The notes beneath the pieces are model-generated. The model saw nothing but the letters and a program-made list of their open reading frames with translations. It searched no databases and had not been told where the DNA came from. The translations under genes and the position numbers were made by a program. Positions 38,801 to 47,802 of a stretch of DNA of 64,000 bases are shown here, piece after piece. The first letter of the stretch is position 1. The number at the start of each line of letters is the position of its first letter. Origin of the DNA: Bacteroidetes bacterium HGW-Bacteroidetes-5 (GTDB lineage: Bacteria; Bacteroidota; Bacteroidia; Bacteroidales; UBA932); contig PHDC01000001.1 in NCBI GenBank assembly GCA_002842515.1, positions 1,860,001-1,924,000 on the forward strand, in the 5' to 3' direction.

Positions 38801-39955
38801 ATGAGAAATAGACAGTACAATTTTTTAATTACACTTTTCACTATTTTATCATCAGTCTCGTGCATAAATGGTGCACGAGATTTTGATAAAGGGAGTAATA
38901 TTATTGGTGTTGATTTAGATACAATTCAATTTCAACCATCAATTAATAACTTATTTGAAAAAGTGGAGATTATTCCGCTTGAGACTAGGAAAGAATCAAT
39001 TATTGAGTCTGCATCAAGGCTTAAGCATCAGGTATATAATGACAAACACTATATTTTGTCTGTAAAACAAAATAAACTTTTTGTTTTTGACCGTAAGGGA
39101 AATTTTGTAAAGACTATTGACAAAATAGGAAATGGTCCCGGTGAGTACAGGATGATTTATGATTTCGAGATTTCCCGTTTCGATGGCAAACTGCATTTGA
39201 TGACTCCATATGGCAGAATGTTAATATATGATAGTGAAGGGGATAAATTTATTGAGAGTTTTCATCTGCCAGACAGTATAAGAGCGGTTCATCAGTTTAA
39301 GATTTTAAATGAAGACATTTATGTATTTAACTCAGATTCAGAAAACAGTGATCTATATTTTTACTCCAAAAGTAAAAACACAATAGTGTTGAGTCTATCA
39401 GTTATGCCAAATTTTCTTACTTCGACTCCGTTTAAGTATGCAAGAACACCCTTCTATTATTACAAAGACTCCTTAAGATATTTTATGGGTTATGACGGTA
39501 CCGTTTTTAATATCAATCCGCAAAACTATTCTCTTGAAAAGAGATATTTTCTTGATTTTGGCAAACGTAACTTTATGTTGGAAAACTTACCTTTAAATGA
39601 GTCTGTAATCTATTATTTTGAACATTATAAAAGCATTTCAAATAAGATAGCTACAGGTTTTGCTATTTACTTTGAAACAGATAAATATCTGATATCGAGA
39701 TATAGTTATAACAACAATCACAACTATCTATTTTATAACAAATCAAATAAAACATTAATGACTGCCTTTAAATTAAAAGAGGGTATTCAATTGAGTTTAA
39801 ATTTTTTGGAAAAGGATACTTTATATAGTTTTATACCAGTTGAATTTGCTCATCTATATGTAAATGATAAAGTTGTAAGCCAGGAGAATTTCAATAGACT
39901 TCAAATGCTTAGTAGTGATTCGAATATGTTCATTATCAAATATGTATTAAAATAA
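38801..39955 (+). CDS. 6-bladed beta-propeller lipoprotein
   Basis: Lipobox SSVSCING; VEIIPLETRKESII...KQNKLFVFDRKGNFVKTIDKIGNGPGEY, typical of the family. Confidence 0.85.
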   Translation: MRNRQYNFLITLFTILSSVSCINGARDFDKGSNIIGVDLDTIQFQPSINNLFEKVEIIPLETRKESIIESASRLKHQVYNDKHYILSVKQNKLFVFDRKGNFVKTIDKIGNGPGEYRMIYDFEISRFDGKLHLMTPYGRMLIYDSEGDKFIESFHLPDSIRAVHQFKILNEDIYVFNSDSENSDLYFYSKSKNTIVLSLSVMPNFLTSTPFKYARTPFYYYKDSLRYFMGYDGTVFNINPQNYSLEKRYFLDFGKRNFMLENLPLNESVIYYFEHYKSISNKIATGFAIYFETDKYLISRYSYNNNHNYLFYNKSNKTLMTAFKLKEGIQLSLNFLEKDTLYSFIPVEFAHLYVNDKVVSQENFNRLQMLSSDSNMFIIKYVLK

Positions 39956-39964
39956 TGAGAGAAG

Positions 39965-40561
39965 ATGAAAATAAGTAAATTAACTGCAACGATTTTATTA
40001 GTATTAAGCATATTAACCAGTGTTTTCGTTTGTCTGATTTATCTGAGTATAAATAAGAGTTTTAGCCCAAGTACAGATAATAAAAGCGATATCACAAAAT
40101 TGATTCTCTTAACACAGGCTCATACATCTGCAGAAAATGATAATTTATACATAGATTCGGACAAAATTTTAGAGTATTGTTCCAGAAACGGGTTATCTGA
40201 CTCACCCGTTTTTGTCATCAACTATTCGTTACTGCACTGTAAATCCTGTATAGACTTTGTTGTAAAGACATTAAAAGAGAAGCTCATTGACTTGGAACAA
40301 CGTAAAAACATTCTTTTTGTTGCTAAGGATTTCAGGGAAGAGAGTAAAAGCAAGTACGGGAACTCTGTATTCTTAAAACCGGGAAAAGCATTGGATATTC
40401 CTGCAGATAATTGCGGAATGCCGTTTGTTTTTGTCTATTACAAGGGTCAGATTTTGCACACTTTCATTCCGGATATTGCCAACAAAAATGTATTTCTTTC
40501 ATACCTCGATGTGATTTTTAAGAGGTATAATATTATCGGGCCAGAATCTTCAATAACTTGA
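39965..40561 (+). CDS. Membrane-anchored thioredoxin-fold-like protein with CKSC motif
   Basis: N-terminal TM; VFVINYSLLHCKSCIDFVVKTL...GMPFVFVYYKGQILHTF. Confidence 0.55.
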   Translation: MKISKLTATILLVLSILTSVFVCLIYLSINKSFSPSTDNKSDITKLILLTQAHTSAENDNLYIDSDKILEYCSRNGLSDSPVFVINYSLLHCKSCIDFVVKTLKEKLIDLEQRKNILFVAKDFREESKSKYGNSVFLKPGKALDIPADNCGMPFVFVYYKGQILHTFIPDIANKNVFLSYLDVIFKRYNIIGPESSIT

Positions 40562-40567
40562 TAAATA

Positions 40568-40960
40568 ATGATTATGACAAAAAAAATTCTTACACTAATT
40601 TTTTCGATGTTCCTTATTGTCTCGCTTACCTATTCACAAGGAGTCACTAAGGAGGAGAGGCAGTTGTATGAAAAGCTATTAAAGCAAGACAGCACACTTA
40701 CAACCCGGGAGCTAGAGCTAAAATACAAAGTATTTGAGCTTTATACCCAGATACATACCGATGGTAAAAAGATCTATACCAACCTAAAGGAGGAGGATTT
40801 CAAAAAGAGAGAGGTCCCGCTTTTCTTTTATGTAGATTTTGTAAAAGGTCTGGAGGGGATGAATAAAATGATAAGCGAAGGCTCCGGCCTTACACCTGCC
40901 CAAGTACACGCGATGGTAAAAAGTATTAAAGAGGGATATAGCAAGATGAGTAAGAAGTAA
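40568..40960 (+). CDS. Small exported protein of unknown function
   Basis: Signal peptide MTKKILTLIFSMFLIVSLTYSQG; no motif recognised. Confidence 0.6.
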   Translation: MIMTKKILTLIFSMFLIVSLTYSQGVTKEERQLYEKLLKQDSTLTTRELELKYKVFELYTQIHTDGKKIYTNLKEEDFKKREVPLFFYVDFVKGLEGMNKMISEGSGLTPAQVHAMVKSIKEGYSKMSKK

Positions 40961-41026
40961 TCTATAAAAGAGTTGTAATTGATTGGTTGCTGGAAGAGAT
41001 TTAGCTTGGTTTCAAACTTGTTTTTT

Positions 41027-41034
41027 TATATTTG
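41027..41034 (+). promoter_or_regulatory. Putative -7 box (TATATTTG) upstream of sigma gene
   Basis: TAnnTTTG, 13 nt before GTG at 41048. Confidence 0.5.
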
Positions 41035-41047
41035 AGAAAATTTTGAA

Positions 41048-41614
41048 GTGGTAGACAATAGTTATAAATTCATTGCACAAGCCATTAAAGAGGGTAATGA
41101 AAAGGTGTTTGCCGCCTTTATGGCTTCTGAATTCAATAACATTGTCCACTTTATAAATCACTTTGTTAAACACTTCGAGGTTGCAAATGATCTGGCTCAA
41201 GAGACATTTATCTCACTGTGGTTTTCAAGAGAAACTATTGACCCGAATCAAAATTTCCGCTCCTATATATTTAGAATTGCTAAAAACAAATCTCTAAACC
41301 AGTTGCGCCAACAATATATGTGGTGTACAGATAGTCTGGAAAAGAAGAATATAGATCTGTCAATAAACACACTAAAGAGTGAGCAGGTTGACACCGAGAT
41401 AATGGCACTTGAATTGGAAGAGCTAATTGAGAGAACCTATTCACAACTCCCCACAACCTATAGGGAGAGTTTTATTTTAAGCAGAAAAATGGGGATGACC
41501 TATGAGGAGATAGCTGAATCAAAAGGTTTGTCAGCTAAGACAATTGAGTACCATATAAGTAAAGCCCTTATATTTTTCAGGAAAAGACTCTCAGGTTATT
41601 TTAAAATATTTTAA
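41048..41614 (+). CDS. ECF RNA polymerase sigma factor (subtype B)
   Basis: DLAQETFISLWFSR; YEEIAESKGLSAKTIEYHISKALIFFRKRL; GTG start. Confidence 0.92.
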   Translation: MVDNSYKFIAQAIKEGNEKVFAAFMASEFNNIVHFINHFVKHFEVANDLAQETFISLWFSRETIDPNQNFRSYIFRIAKNKSLNQLRQQYMWCTDSLEKKNIDLSINTLKSEQVDTEIMALELEELIERTYSQLPTTYRESFILSRKMGMTYEEIAESKGLSAKTIEYHISKALIFFRKRLSGYFKIF

Positions 41615-41657
41615 GGGATAAGGTAAAATTTTGTGTATTGTTATTGTGTATGTAGAA

Positions 41658-42662
41658 ATGAATAAAGAGAGAATTATAAAACATTTGAGGGGATTAACCT
41701 CTGCTTCGGAGAAAGAGGAGCTGCTAAACTGGGTGAATCAGAACGAGGAGAATGCGGCACTTCTCAATACGATAAGATCTGAATTTGTATTTGACAATCT
41801 CCCATACAGGATGATTGACAGGCAAACTCAATCCGAGGTTATGAGGAGGGTTAAAGATAACCACCCATTTAGAGGGAGGATTTTAAGAGCGGCTGCAGTA
41901 GTGTTGATCTCTCTGATGTCTATTGCTGTTTATGAGCTTGTTAACAAGAAGGAGGAGTCGCCATCGCTTTCTACAGTAACTTCAGTTAAGATCATTCCTG
42001 AACAGAGGCAGATAACTACTCTGTACAAGGTAAATCCTGGAGTGAAAGGTCTGGTTAATCTTCCGGACGGGAGCAGTGTTTGGCTCAATAGTAACAGTAC
42101 ACTTGAAGTCCCGGATAAGTTTGATTCTCTTGCCAGAGTCGTAGAGCTAAATGGAGAGGGATACTTTTATGTAGAATCGAACAGTGAGTGGCCAATGTTT
42201 GTAAAGACAAAGAAGGGGATTACCGTTAAAGTTACCGGAACCGAATTCAACCTTCTATCTTATGATAATGATAGGGAATTGAAATTTACACTACTTTCAG
42301 GGCAGGCCAGCCTCATAAGGGAGAGCACAAAAGAAGAATTCAGTGTAAAGGTTATGGAAGAGATTGTTATCCCGGGCAATCCAAAAGTTGCAGGTAAAAG
42401 AGGAGCTGCTCGCGTAAAGCTAAATACCGGCTGGAAAGATGGACTATTGGTTTTTGAAGATACTCCTATGACTGATGTGATTAAGAAGATGGAGAGATGG
42501 TATGGAGTCAGCTTTACCGTAAGCGATAGCAATATCTATTCATACTGCTTTACGGCAACCTTCACCTCGGAATCAGTAACGCAGGTTCTGGAACTACTCA
42601 GAATTACTTCAAACATAGGCTATTCCATAAAAAATAAAAATGTGACTCTACATTTTAAGTAG
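41658..42662 (+). CDS. FecR-family anti-sigma factor (subtype B)
   Basis: NLPDGSSVWLNSNSTLEVP, VELNGEGYFYVESN, VKVTGTEFNLLSY; ATG at 41658 preferred. Confidence 0.92.
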   Translation: MNKERIIKHLRGLTSASEKEELLNWVNQNEENAALLNTIRSEFVFDNLPYRMIDRQTQSEVMRRVKDNHPFRGRILRAAAVVLISLMSIAVYELVNKKEESPSLSTVTSVKIIPEQRQITTLYKVNPGVKGLVNLPDGSSVWLNSNSTLEVPDKFDSLARVVELNGEGYFYVESNSEWPMFVKTKKGITVKVTGTEFNLLSYDNDRELKFTLLSGQASLIRESTKEEFSVKVMEEIVIPGNPKVAGKRGAARVKLNTGWKDGLLVFEDTPMTDVIKKMERWYGVSFTVSDSNIYSYCFTATFTSESVTQVLELLRITSNIGYSIKNKNVTLHFK

Positions 42663-42683
42663 ATTTTTTTAGGGAACATAATT

Positions 42684-42720
42684 TTTTTTGTGTATTAGCG
42701 TTATAACCTAACACAAAAAA
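42684..42720 (+). promoter_or_regulatory. Inverted repeat 2 nt upstream of susC ATG
   Basis: TTTTTTGTGT (42684-42693) vs ACACAAAAAA (42711-42720); extendable with TAG/CTA pairing across a 2-nt bulge. Confidence 0.6.
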
Positions 42721-42722
42721 GT

Positions 42723-45700
42723 ATGAAAAAACTGAAGAGCCTATCAGCTATCAGAAGATTGTCAGGATTTTTATTCTTCCTTCTTCTTTTCCTATCTTTT
42801 TCAGAAAATGTCAGTGCACAAAAGGTCACGATTAATTTGACCAATGTACCTCTGGTAAATGTTCTAAAAGAGATAGAAAGCAAAACTCCCTACACTTTCG
42901 TTTACACCAGCTCTTTGATTGATGTTAAGAAGAGAGTGTCAATTAGTGTTATCAATGAGGAGATTGTTCCTTTGTTAGATAAACTTCTCTCAGGTACAGA
43001 GATCTCGTACAAAATTGTAGATAAACAAATCACGCTCTCCCCCAAAGAGTTCAAGAATGAAAAGCAGAACTCCTCAGTACAACAGCAAACCGGGAGGCGT
43101 ATTTCGGGACTTGTCACTGACGAAACCAAAGAGCTACTGCCGGGCGTTTCTGTACAAAACCTCAACTCAAAAAAGAGGGCATTTTCAGATTCTAAAGGTG
43201 TTTATGAAATTGATGCCAATGACGGAGATCTAATCCGGTTTTATATGATTGGTATGCTTGGGAAGGATGTTATAGTCACTAAAGGGAAAAGCGTTTTCAA
43301 TATTGAGATGCTGACCGATATTGTTCAGTTGGAGGATGTGTTAGTCACAGGATATCAGACTATCTCAAAAGACCGGGCAGCAGGTGCAGTAGGCATTATT
43401 AATGCCGCAGAAATTCAGAACAGACCCTCTGTCGATATTATTTCGGCAATGGACGGAATGTTCGCCGGACTTAGAGTACACGGCGACGGTGGGAGCGAAA
43501 AGCTGACAATAAGAGGTATAAGCACTATGACTATGGGGGTTTCTAATCCTTTGGTAGTTGTAGATGGATTTGCAGTAGAAGATGGACTAGAGAGCATCAA
43601 TCCCAATGATGTTGAAACAATTCACATCCTCAAGGATGCCTCTGCGGCCTCTATCTGGGGTGCCAGATCATCTAACGGAGTCGTTGTAATCACTACAAAA
43701 AAAGCAAAGAAAGGGCTTCACGTAAAATTTAACTCATTTGTCTCTGTACAAGACAAAATTGATATTGAATATGCAAATCCAATCGCATCCTCAAAGGATG
43801 CCCTTAGGTGGGAAAAATACCTTTGGGATAATGACAAAACTTTCTCTTCATTTTCAATCTCCAAGGATGTTGATGGAAACAACAATCCGGCCACTCTGGG
43901 AATCACCCTTATGAATATGAGGGATCTAGGAAGAATTTCTCAAAGCGATTATAATCAACAAATAGCAAGGCTAGAACAGATTGATTATAAGGATGATGTT
44001 TATAAATATCTTTTAGAAAATGCTGTTACTCAAAACTATGATTTCTCCGTTAATGGGGCTTCCGAAAGAAATCAGTATGTGTTTAATGTAAGGTACACAA
44101 AGGATCAATCTGCATTCAAGTACAGTCATAACAGTGAAATTCTCGCCAATTTCAGGAACATATACAGTATCACCCGCTGGCTTGATTTTAACTTTAGTAT
44201 AATGACTAAGTTCTCCAGGAGTAACAATAGCGGAGCCTCACTATCCGATATTAAAAATATATCTCCATATGAGAGGATAATTGACGACAACGGAGGCTAT
44301 ACAAAAATGGTAGGAGCCCATTACCAGGAATTTATTGATGATGTAAACGGCGTGTTCCCAAAGGACTGGAATTATAATCTGCTTCAGGAGATAAAAAGCA
44401 GGGAGTTACTTACCGACAGGAACAGTCTCAGAATGCAGACATCTTTGAATTTTAAACTGTTTAAAGGATTGACCTATGAAACCAAGTTTCAGTATGAACT
44501 ATACAAAACCGAGAACAATAATTACTATAACCAAGATTCTTACTATGTAAGAGACCAGGTAAACAAATGGGTAGATTATAACCCAACAACCAGAAAAGTT
44601 TCTAAACTCTATGTGCCGCTTGGAGGTCAACTTTTAAAGGGATACAGTACTAACCGGGCATATAACTTCGGGAATCAGCTAAAGTATAATCAAACCTTTG
44701 GAAGGCACGAAGTTACAGGAGGTCTCTTTACGGAGATATCTTCAAGCGTAAATAAGTCTTACAGTGCTCCAACCATATTTGGTTACAATCCCGATATGCT
44801 TACCACCCAGACTCCAGAGATTTTTTATCCGATCCATTCATACTGGGGAGCAACAAATTATACATTAAACGGTCTTAGTCCTTCACTATTTTATACAGAC
44901 GAGAGATTCTTCTCAATTCTAGGTAATGCTGCCTATACACTGGATAACAAATACTCACTGACCGGCAGCTTCAGGATTGATGCTTCAAACCTGATTGTTG
45001 AAGATCCGAAATACAGGTATGCACCTTTCTGGTCGGCAGGAGTTAACTGGAAAGCAGACAGAGAGGATTTTATCAAGGAGTTGAGTTTTTTTGATAGACT
45101 AAATATAAGATTCTCTTACGGTCATACCGGTAATGTTGTTACATCAACATCTTTTGTACCACTTGTTACATTGATGGGAGTTTACTCCCCTACGGGCGTG
45201 GAGTATGCAGTCATCAATGACTATGGTAATCCTGCTTTAACCTGGGAGAGAACAAAGAGTACAAACTTTGGTATTGACTTTGCTCTGAAAGGACCTAAGC
45301 TCTACGGAACGATAGAACTATACAATAAGCACGGAATAGACATAGTAGGTGAGATTGACTTGCCGAGGCTGACAGGAACATCGCTTCAAAAATTCAATAC
45401 AGCCGAGATATTGAACAGAGGTGTCGAACTCAACCTTAACTATGAAATCTCTTCACCTTCAATTGATCTTACCTGGCTCACTAAACTCAACTTTAGTTAT
45501 AATCACAGCAAGGTTTTAAGTCTCAAAAGGGTAAGTTATTCTGCTGCAAGTGTAAGAGTTCCGCATTTTGAAGAAGATAGGCCTGTGGGATCAATCTACT
45601 CATATAAATATCTGGGAATGAATGAAAGCAACATTCCATATTTACAAGGTATAGGTGAAAATACCTGGACATTCAATAATGTTGCACCCAGCACCAGCGA

Positions 45701-46250
45701 CCACAGGGATTATATGATATACTCTGGTTCAAACCAGCCAAAAGTGTTACTGGGATGGCAGAATAGCCTTTATTTCAAAGGATTTCATCTCTCTGCCTTT
45801 TTAACCGGAGAGTTTGGACATATATTTAGAAGGCCAACCTTTAACTATCCAATACTGACAAACTCCAAGGAGAGTTCAATTCTCAACAAGGATGTTGTTC
45901 AGGTGCTGGACAACACAGCTACTAATATTCCTAAGATGCCTTTAAACACGGAGACAAACCTTCAGGCGTGGGGAACTCTGGCTCAATTCCTTAATACCAC
46001 TATTGATAAAGCTTCCAGCATAAGACTGCAGGAGGTTAATCTATCCTATAATATACCTTCTTCATTAATATCAGGAACAGGATTATCTAATATCAAGCTC
46101 TACTGTCAGGTGAGCAATGTGGGACTTCTTTGGAGTGCAAGCCGTGACGGAATGGATCCCAGATACATTCTCAACTCTACCTCCAGTGCAGCAACAACAA
46201 TGTTAAAGCCTCCAAGAAAGTACACTTTTGGATTGTCTTTTGAATTTTAG
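42723..46250 (+). CDS. SusC/RagA TonB-dependent transporter with STN domain (subtype B)
   Basis: STN TINLTNVPLVNVLKEIESKTPYTFVYTSSLIDV; LEDVLVTGYQTISKDRAAGA; SIWGARSSNGVVVITTKKAKKG. Confidence 0.95.
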   Translation: MKKLKSLSAIRRLSGFLFFLLLFLSFSENVSAQKVTINLTNVPLVNVLKEIESKTPYTFVYTSSLIDVKKRVSISVINEEIVPLLDKLLSGTEISYKIVDKQITLSPKEFKNEKQNSSVQQQTGRRISGLVTDETKELLPGVSVQNLNSKKRAFSDSKGVYEIDANDGDLIRFYMIGMLGKDVIVTKGKSVFNIEMLTDIVQLEDVLVTGYQTISKDRAAGAVGIINAAEIQNRPSVDIISAMDGMFAGLRVHGDGGSEKLTIRGISTMTMGVSNPLVVVDGFAVEDGLESINPNDVETIHILKDASAASIWGARSSNGVVVITTKKAKKGLHVKFNSFVSVQDKIDIEYANPIASSKDALRWEKYLWDNDKTFSSFSISKDVDGNNNPATLGITLMNMRDLGRISQSDYNQQIARLEQIDYKDDVYKYLLENAVTQNYDFSVNGASERNQYVFNVRYTKDQSAFKYSHNSEILANFRNIYSITRWLDFNFSIMTKFSRSNNSGASLSDIKNISPYERIIDDNGGYTKMVGAHYQEFIDDVNGVFPKDWNYNLLQEIKSRELLTDRNSLRMQTSLNFKLFKGLTYETKFQYELYKTENNNYYNQDSYYVRDQVNKWVDYNPTTRKVSKLYVPLGGQLLKGYSTNRAYNFGNQLKYNQTFGRHEVTGGLFTEISSSVNKSYSAPTIFGYNPDMLTTQTPEIFYPIHSYWGATNYTLNGLSPSLFYTDERFFSILGNAAYTLDNKYSLTGSFRIDASNLIVEDPKYRYAPFWSAGVNWKADREDFIKELSFFDRLNIRFSYGHTGNVVTSTSFVPLVTLMGVYSPTGVEYAVINDYGNPALTWERTKSTNFGIDFALKGPKLYGTIELYNKHGIDIVGEIDLPRLTGTSLQKFNTAEILNRGVELNLNYEISSPSIDLTWLTKLNFSYNHSKVLSLKRVSYSAASVRVPHFEEDRPVGSIYSYKYLGMNESNIPYLQGIGENTWTFNNVAPSTSDHRDYMIYSGSNQPKVLLGWQNSLYFKGFHLSAFLTGEFGHIFRRPTFNYPILTNSKESSILNKDVVQVLDNTATNIPKMPLNTETNLQAWGTLAQFLNTTIDKASSIRLQEVNLSYNIPSSLISGTGLSNIKLYCQVSNVGLLWSASRDGMDPRYILNSTSSAATTMLKPPRKYTFGLSFEF

Positions 46251-46292
46251 CTCTAAAGTCATAGATCTAATTAATAATAAATTACGACAGAT

Positions 46293-47753
46293 ATGAAAAC
46301 ATATATTTTTAAAAGCTTGTTAATATTGTCAATGGCTTTCTTTATAAGTTGTGATGATTTTCTCAGCGAACCACCTGAAAAGAAAAACAATCTTGAGATT
46401 AAATCTATTGAGGCGCTTGATATGCTTCTTAACCATTACAATGTACTATTTGACCGAAGTCGTGAAGTAGTACTTGCGTCAGACAGTTATGGTCTTTACA
46501 AAGGGTATTATCTTGCTCAAAAAAGCAGATTTGACAGCCAGTTACAATATATACTCTGGTTTCCGGAACTTTGTGCCCTCCAGACATACTACTGGGAGCA
46601 GCAGTTTCTTAAAATTGCTTACGCCAATACAGTACTATCTTCAATAGACGATCTTGAAGGTGCTGAGGCCGATAAAAAAAGGATTGTGGAAGATGCTCAT
46701 TTTTTGAGGGCTTATGAATATTTTAATCTAACAACGCTATATTGTCTCCCATACTCCGAAGATAACAAAAGTGCGCTTGGGATGCCTCTAAAGAGAACTC
46801 TTGTTTATGATGAAGATCTTACCAGAAAGAGCCTGGAAGAGACTATGAAGTTTATTGAAGATGAGATGAAGTTAGCCCTTAATACAACGAAGGCACGGGA
46901 TGTCAATAAGCTATTCCGGCTAAGTCTGCCGGCTGTACAGGCATTTGCTGCACGCTACTATCTGTATATCCACAATTATGATAAGGCAGAAGAGTATGCA
47001 AATCTTGCTCTCACATCTCACTCCCAGATGGTAAATTATCAGACCTACTTCTCTCCAACAATGCGAACCTACTCTTCCGGAGGAGGAACATATGTTGCGC
47101 CCAATGCGCCATCTGACTATAAATTCGGGGAGAGCTACTATGCCCGTATGCTTTACAACCATACTCAGAATGCCGTACCTAGTGAAAAGCTGATGAACCT
47201 TTATGACAAGGTTAATGATTACAGATATGATGCATTCTTTGTGGAGAACTACTCCTATAACAGAGCTTCCGTTCCGGGATGGAGTGCATATCAGCAGTTC
47301 GGTTCTATTGGAATTTTACAGGGTCCTACAACCGCAGAGATGTATCTTATAAGAGCAGAGAGCAGAGCAAGGAAGAATGACACTCAGGGTGCTGTTTCTG
47401 ACCTGAACACTGTAAGAACAAACAGATATAAGAGCGGAACTTATGTAAACCTCACATCTGCAAACTTTACTGACAAAAAGAGCCTGGTACAGTTTATAAT
47501 TGATGAAAGACACAGAGAGTTTCCTTTTACCCTTCGCTGGTACGATATCAAGAGAATCAACTCCGATCCACAGAACATAGTGGATAAAATTACAATTACA
47601 CGAGAGTTCTTCGTTTTTGACGGGTTGATAACTGATGTTAATATAAACAAAACTTATACTTTGGCTCCGGGTGATAAGAGATTTGCTTGGCCGTTACCGA
47701 AAATTGACATAGAACTAAGTAAAGGTCAGCTGGTTCAAAACCCATATGATTAA
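46293..47753 (+). CDS. SusD/RagB-family lipoprotein
   Basis: Lipobox FISCDDFL; HFLRAYEYFNLTTLYCLPY; IDERHREFPFTLRWYDIKRIN. Confidence 0.9.
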   Translation: MKTYIFKSLLILSMAFFISCDDFLSEPPEKKNNLEIKSIEALDMLLNHYNVLFDRSREVVLASDSYGLYKGYYLAQKSRFDSQLQYILWFPELCALQTYYWEQQFLKIAYANTVLSSIDDLEGAEADKKRIVEDAHFLRAYEYFNLTTLYCLPYSEDNKSALGMPLKRTLVYDEDLTRKSLEETMKFIEDEMKLALNTTKARDVNKLFRLSLPAVQAFAARYYLYIHNYDKAEEYANLALTSHSQMVNYQTYFSPTMRTYSSGGGTYVAPNAPSDYKFGESYYARMLYNHTQNAVPSEKLMNLYDKVNDYRYDAFFVENYSYNRASVPGWSAYQQFGSIGILQGPTTAEMYLIRAESRARKNDTQGAVSDLNTVRTNRYKSGTYVNLTSANFTDKKSLVQFIIDERHREFPFTLRWYDIKRINSDPQNIVDKITITREFFVFDGLITDVNINKTYTLAPGDKRFAWPLPKIDIELSKGQLVQNPYD

Positions 47754-47802
47754 CCCGGGGGACCTTGCCAATGTTTTGCTTAATCAATTTTAAATCAACG
47801 CT

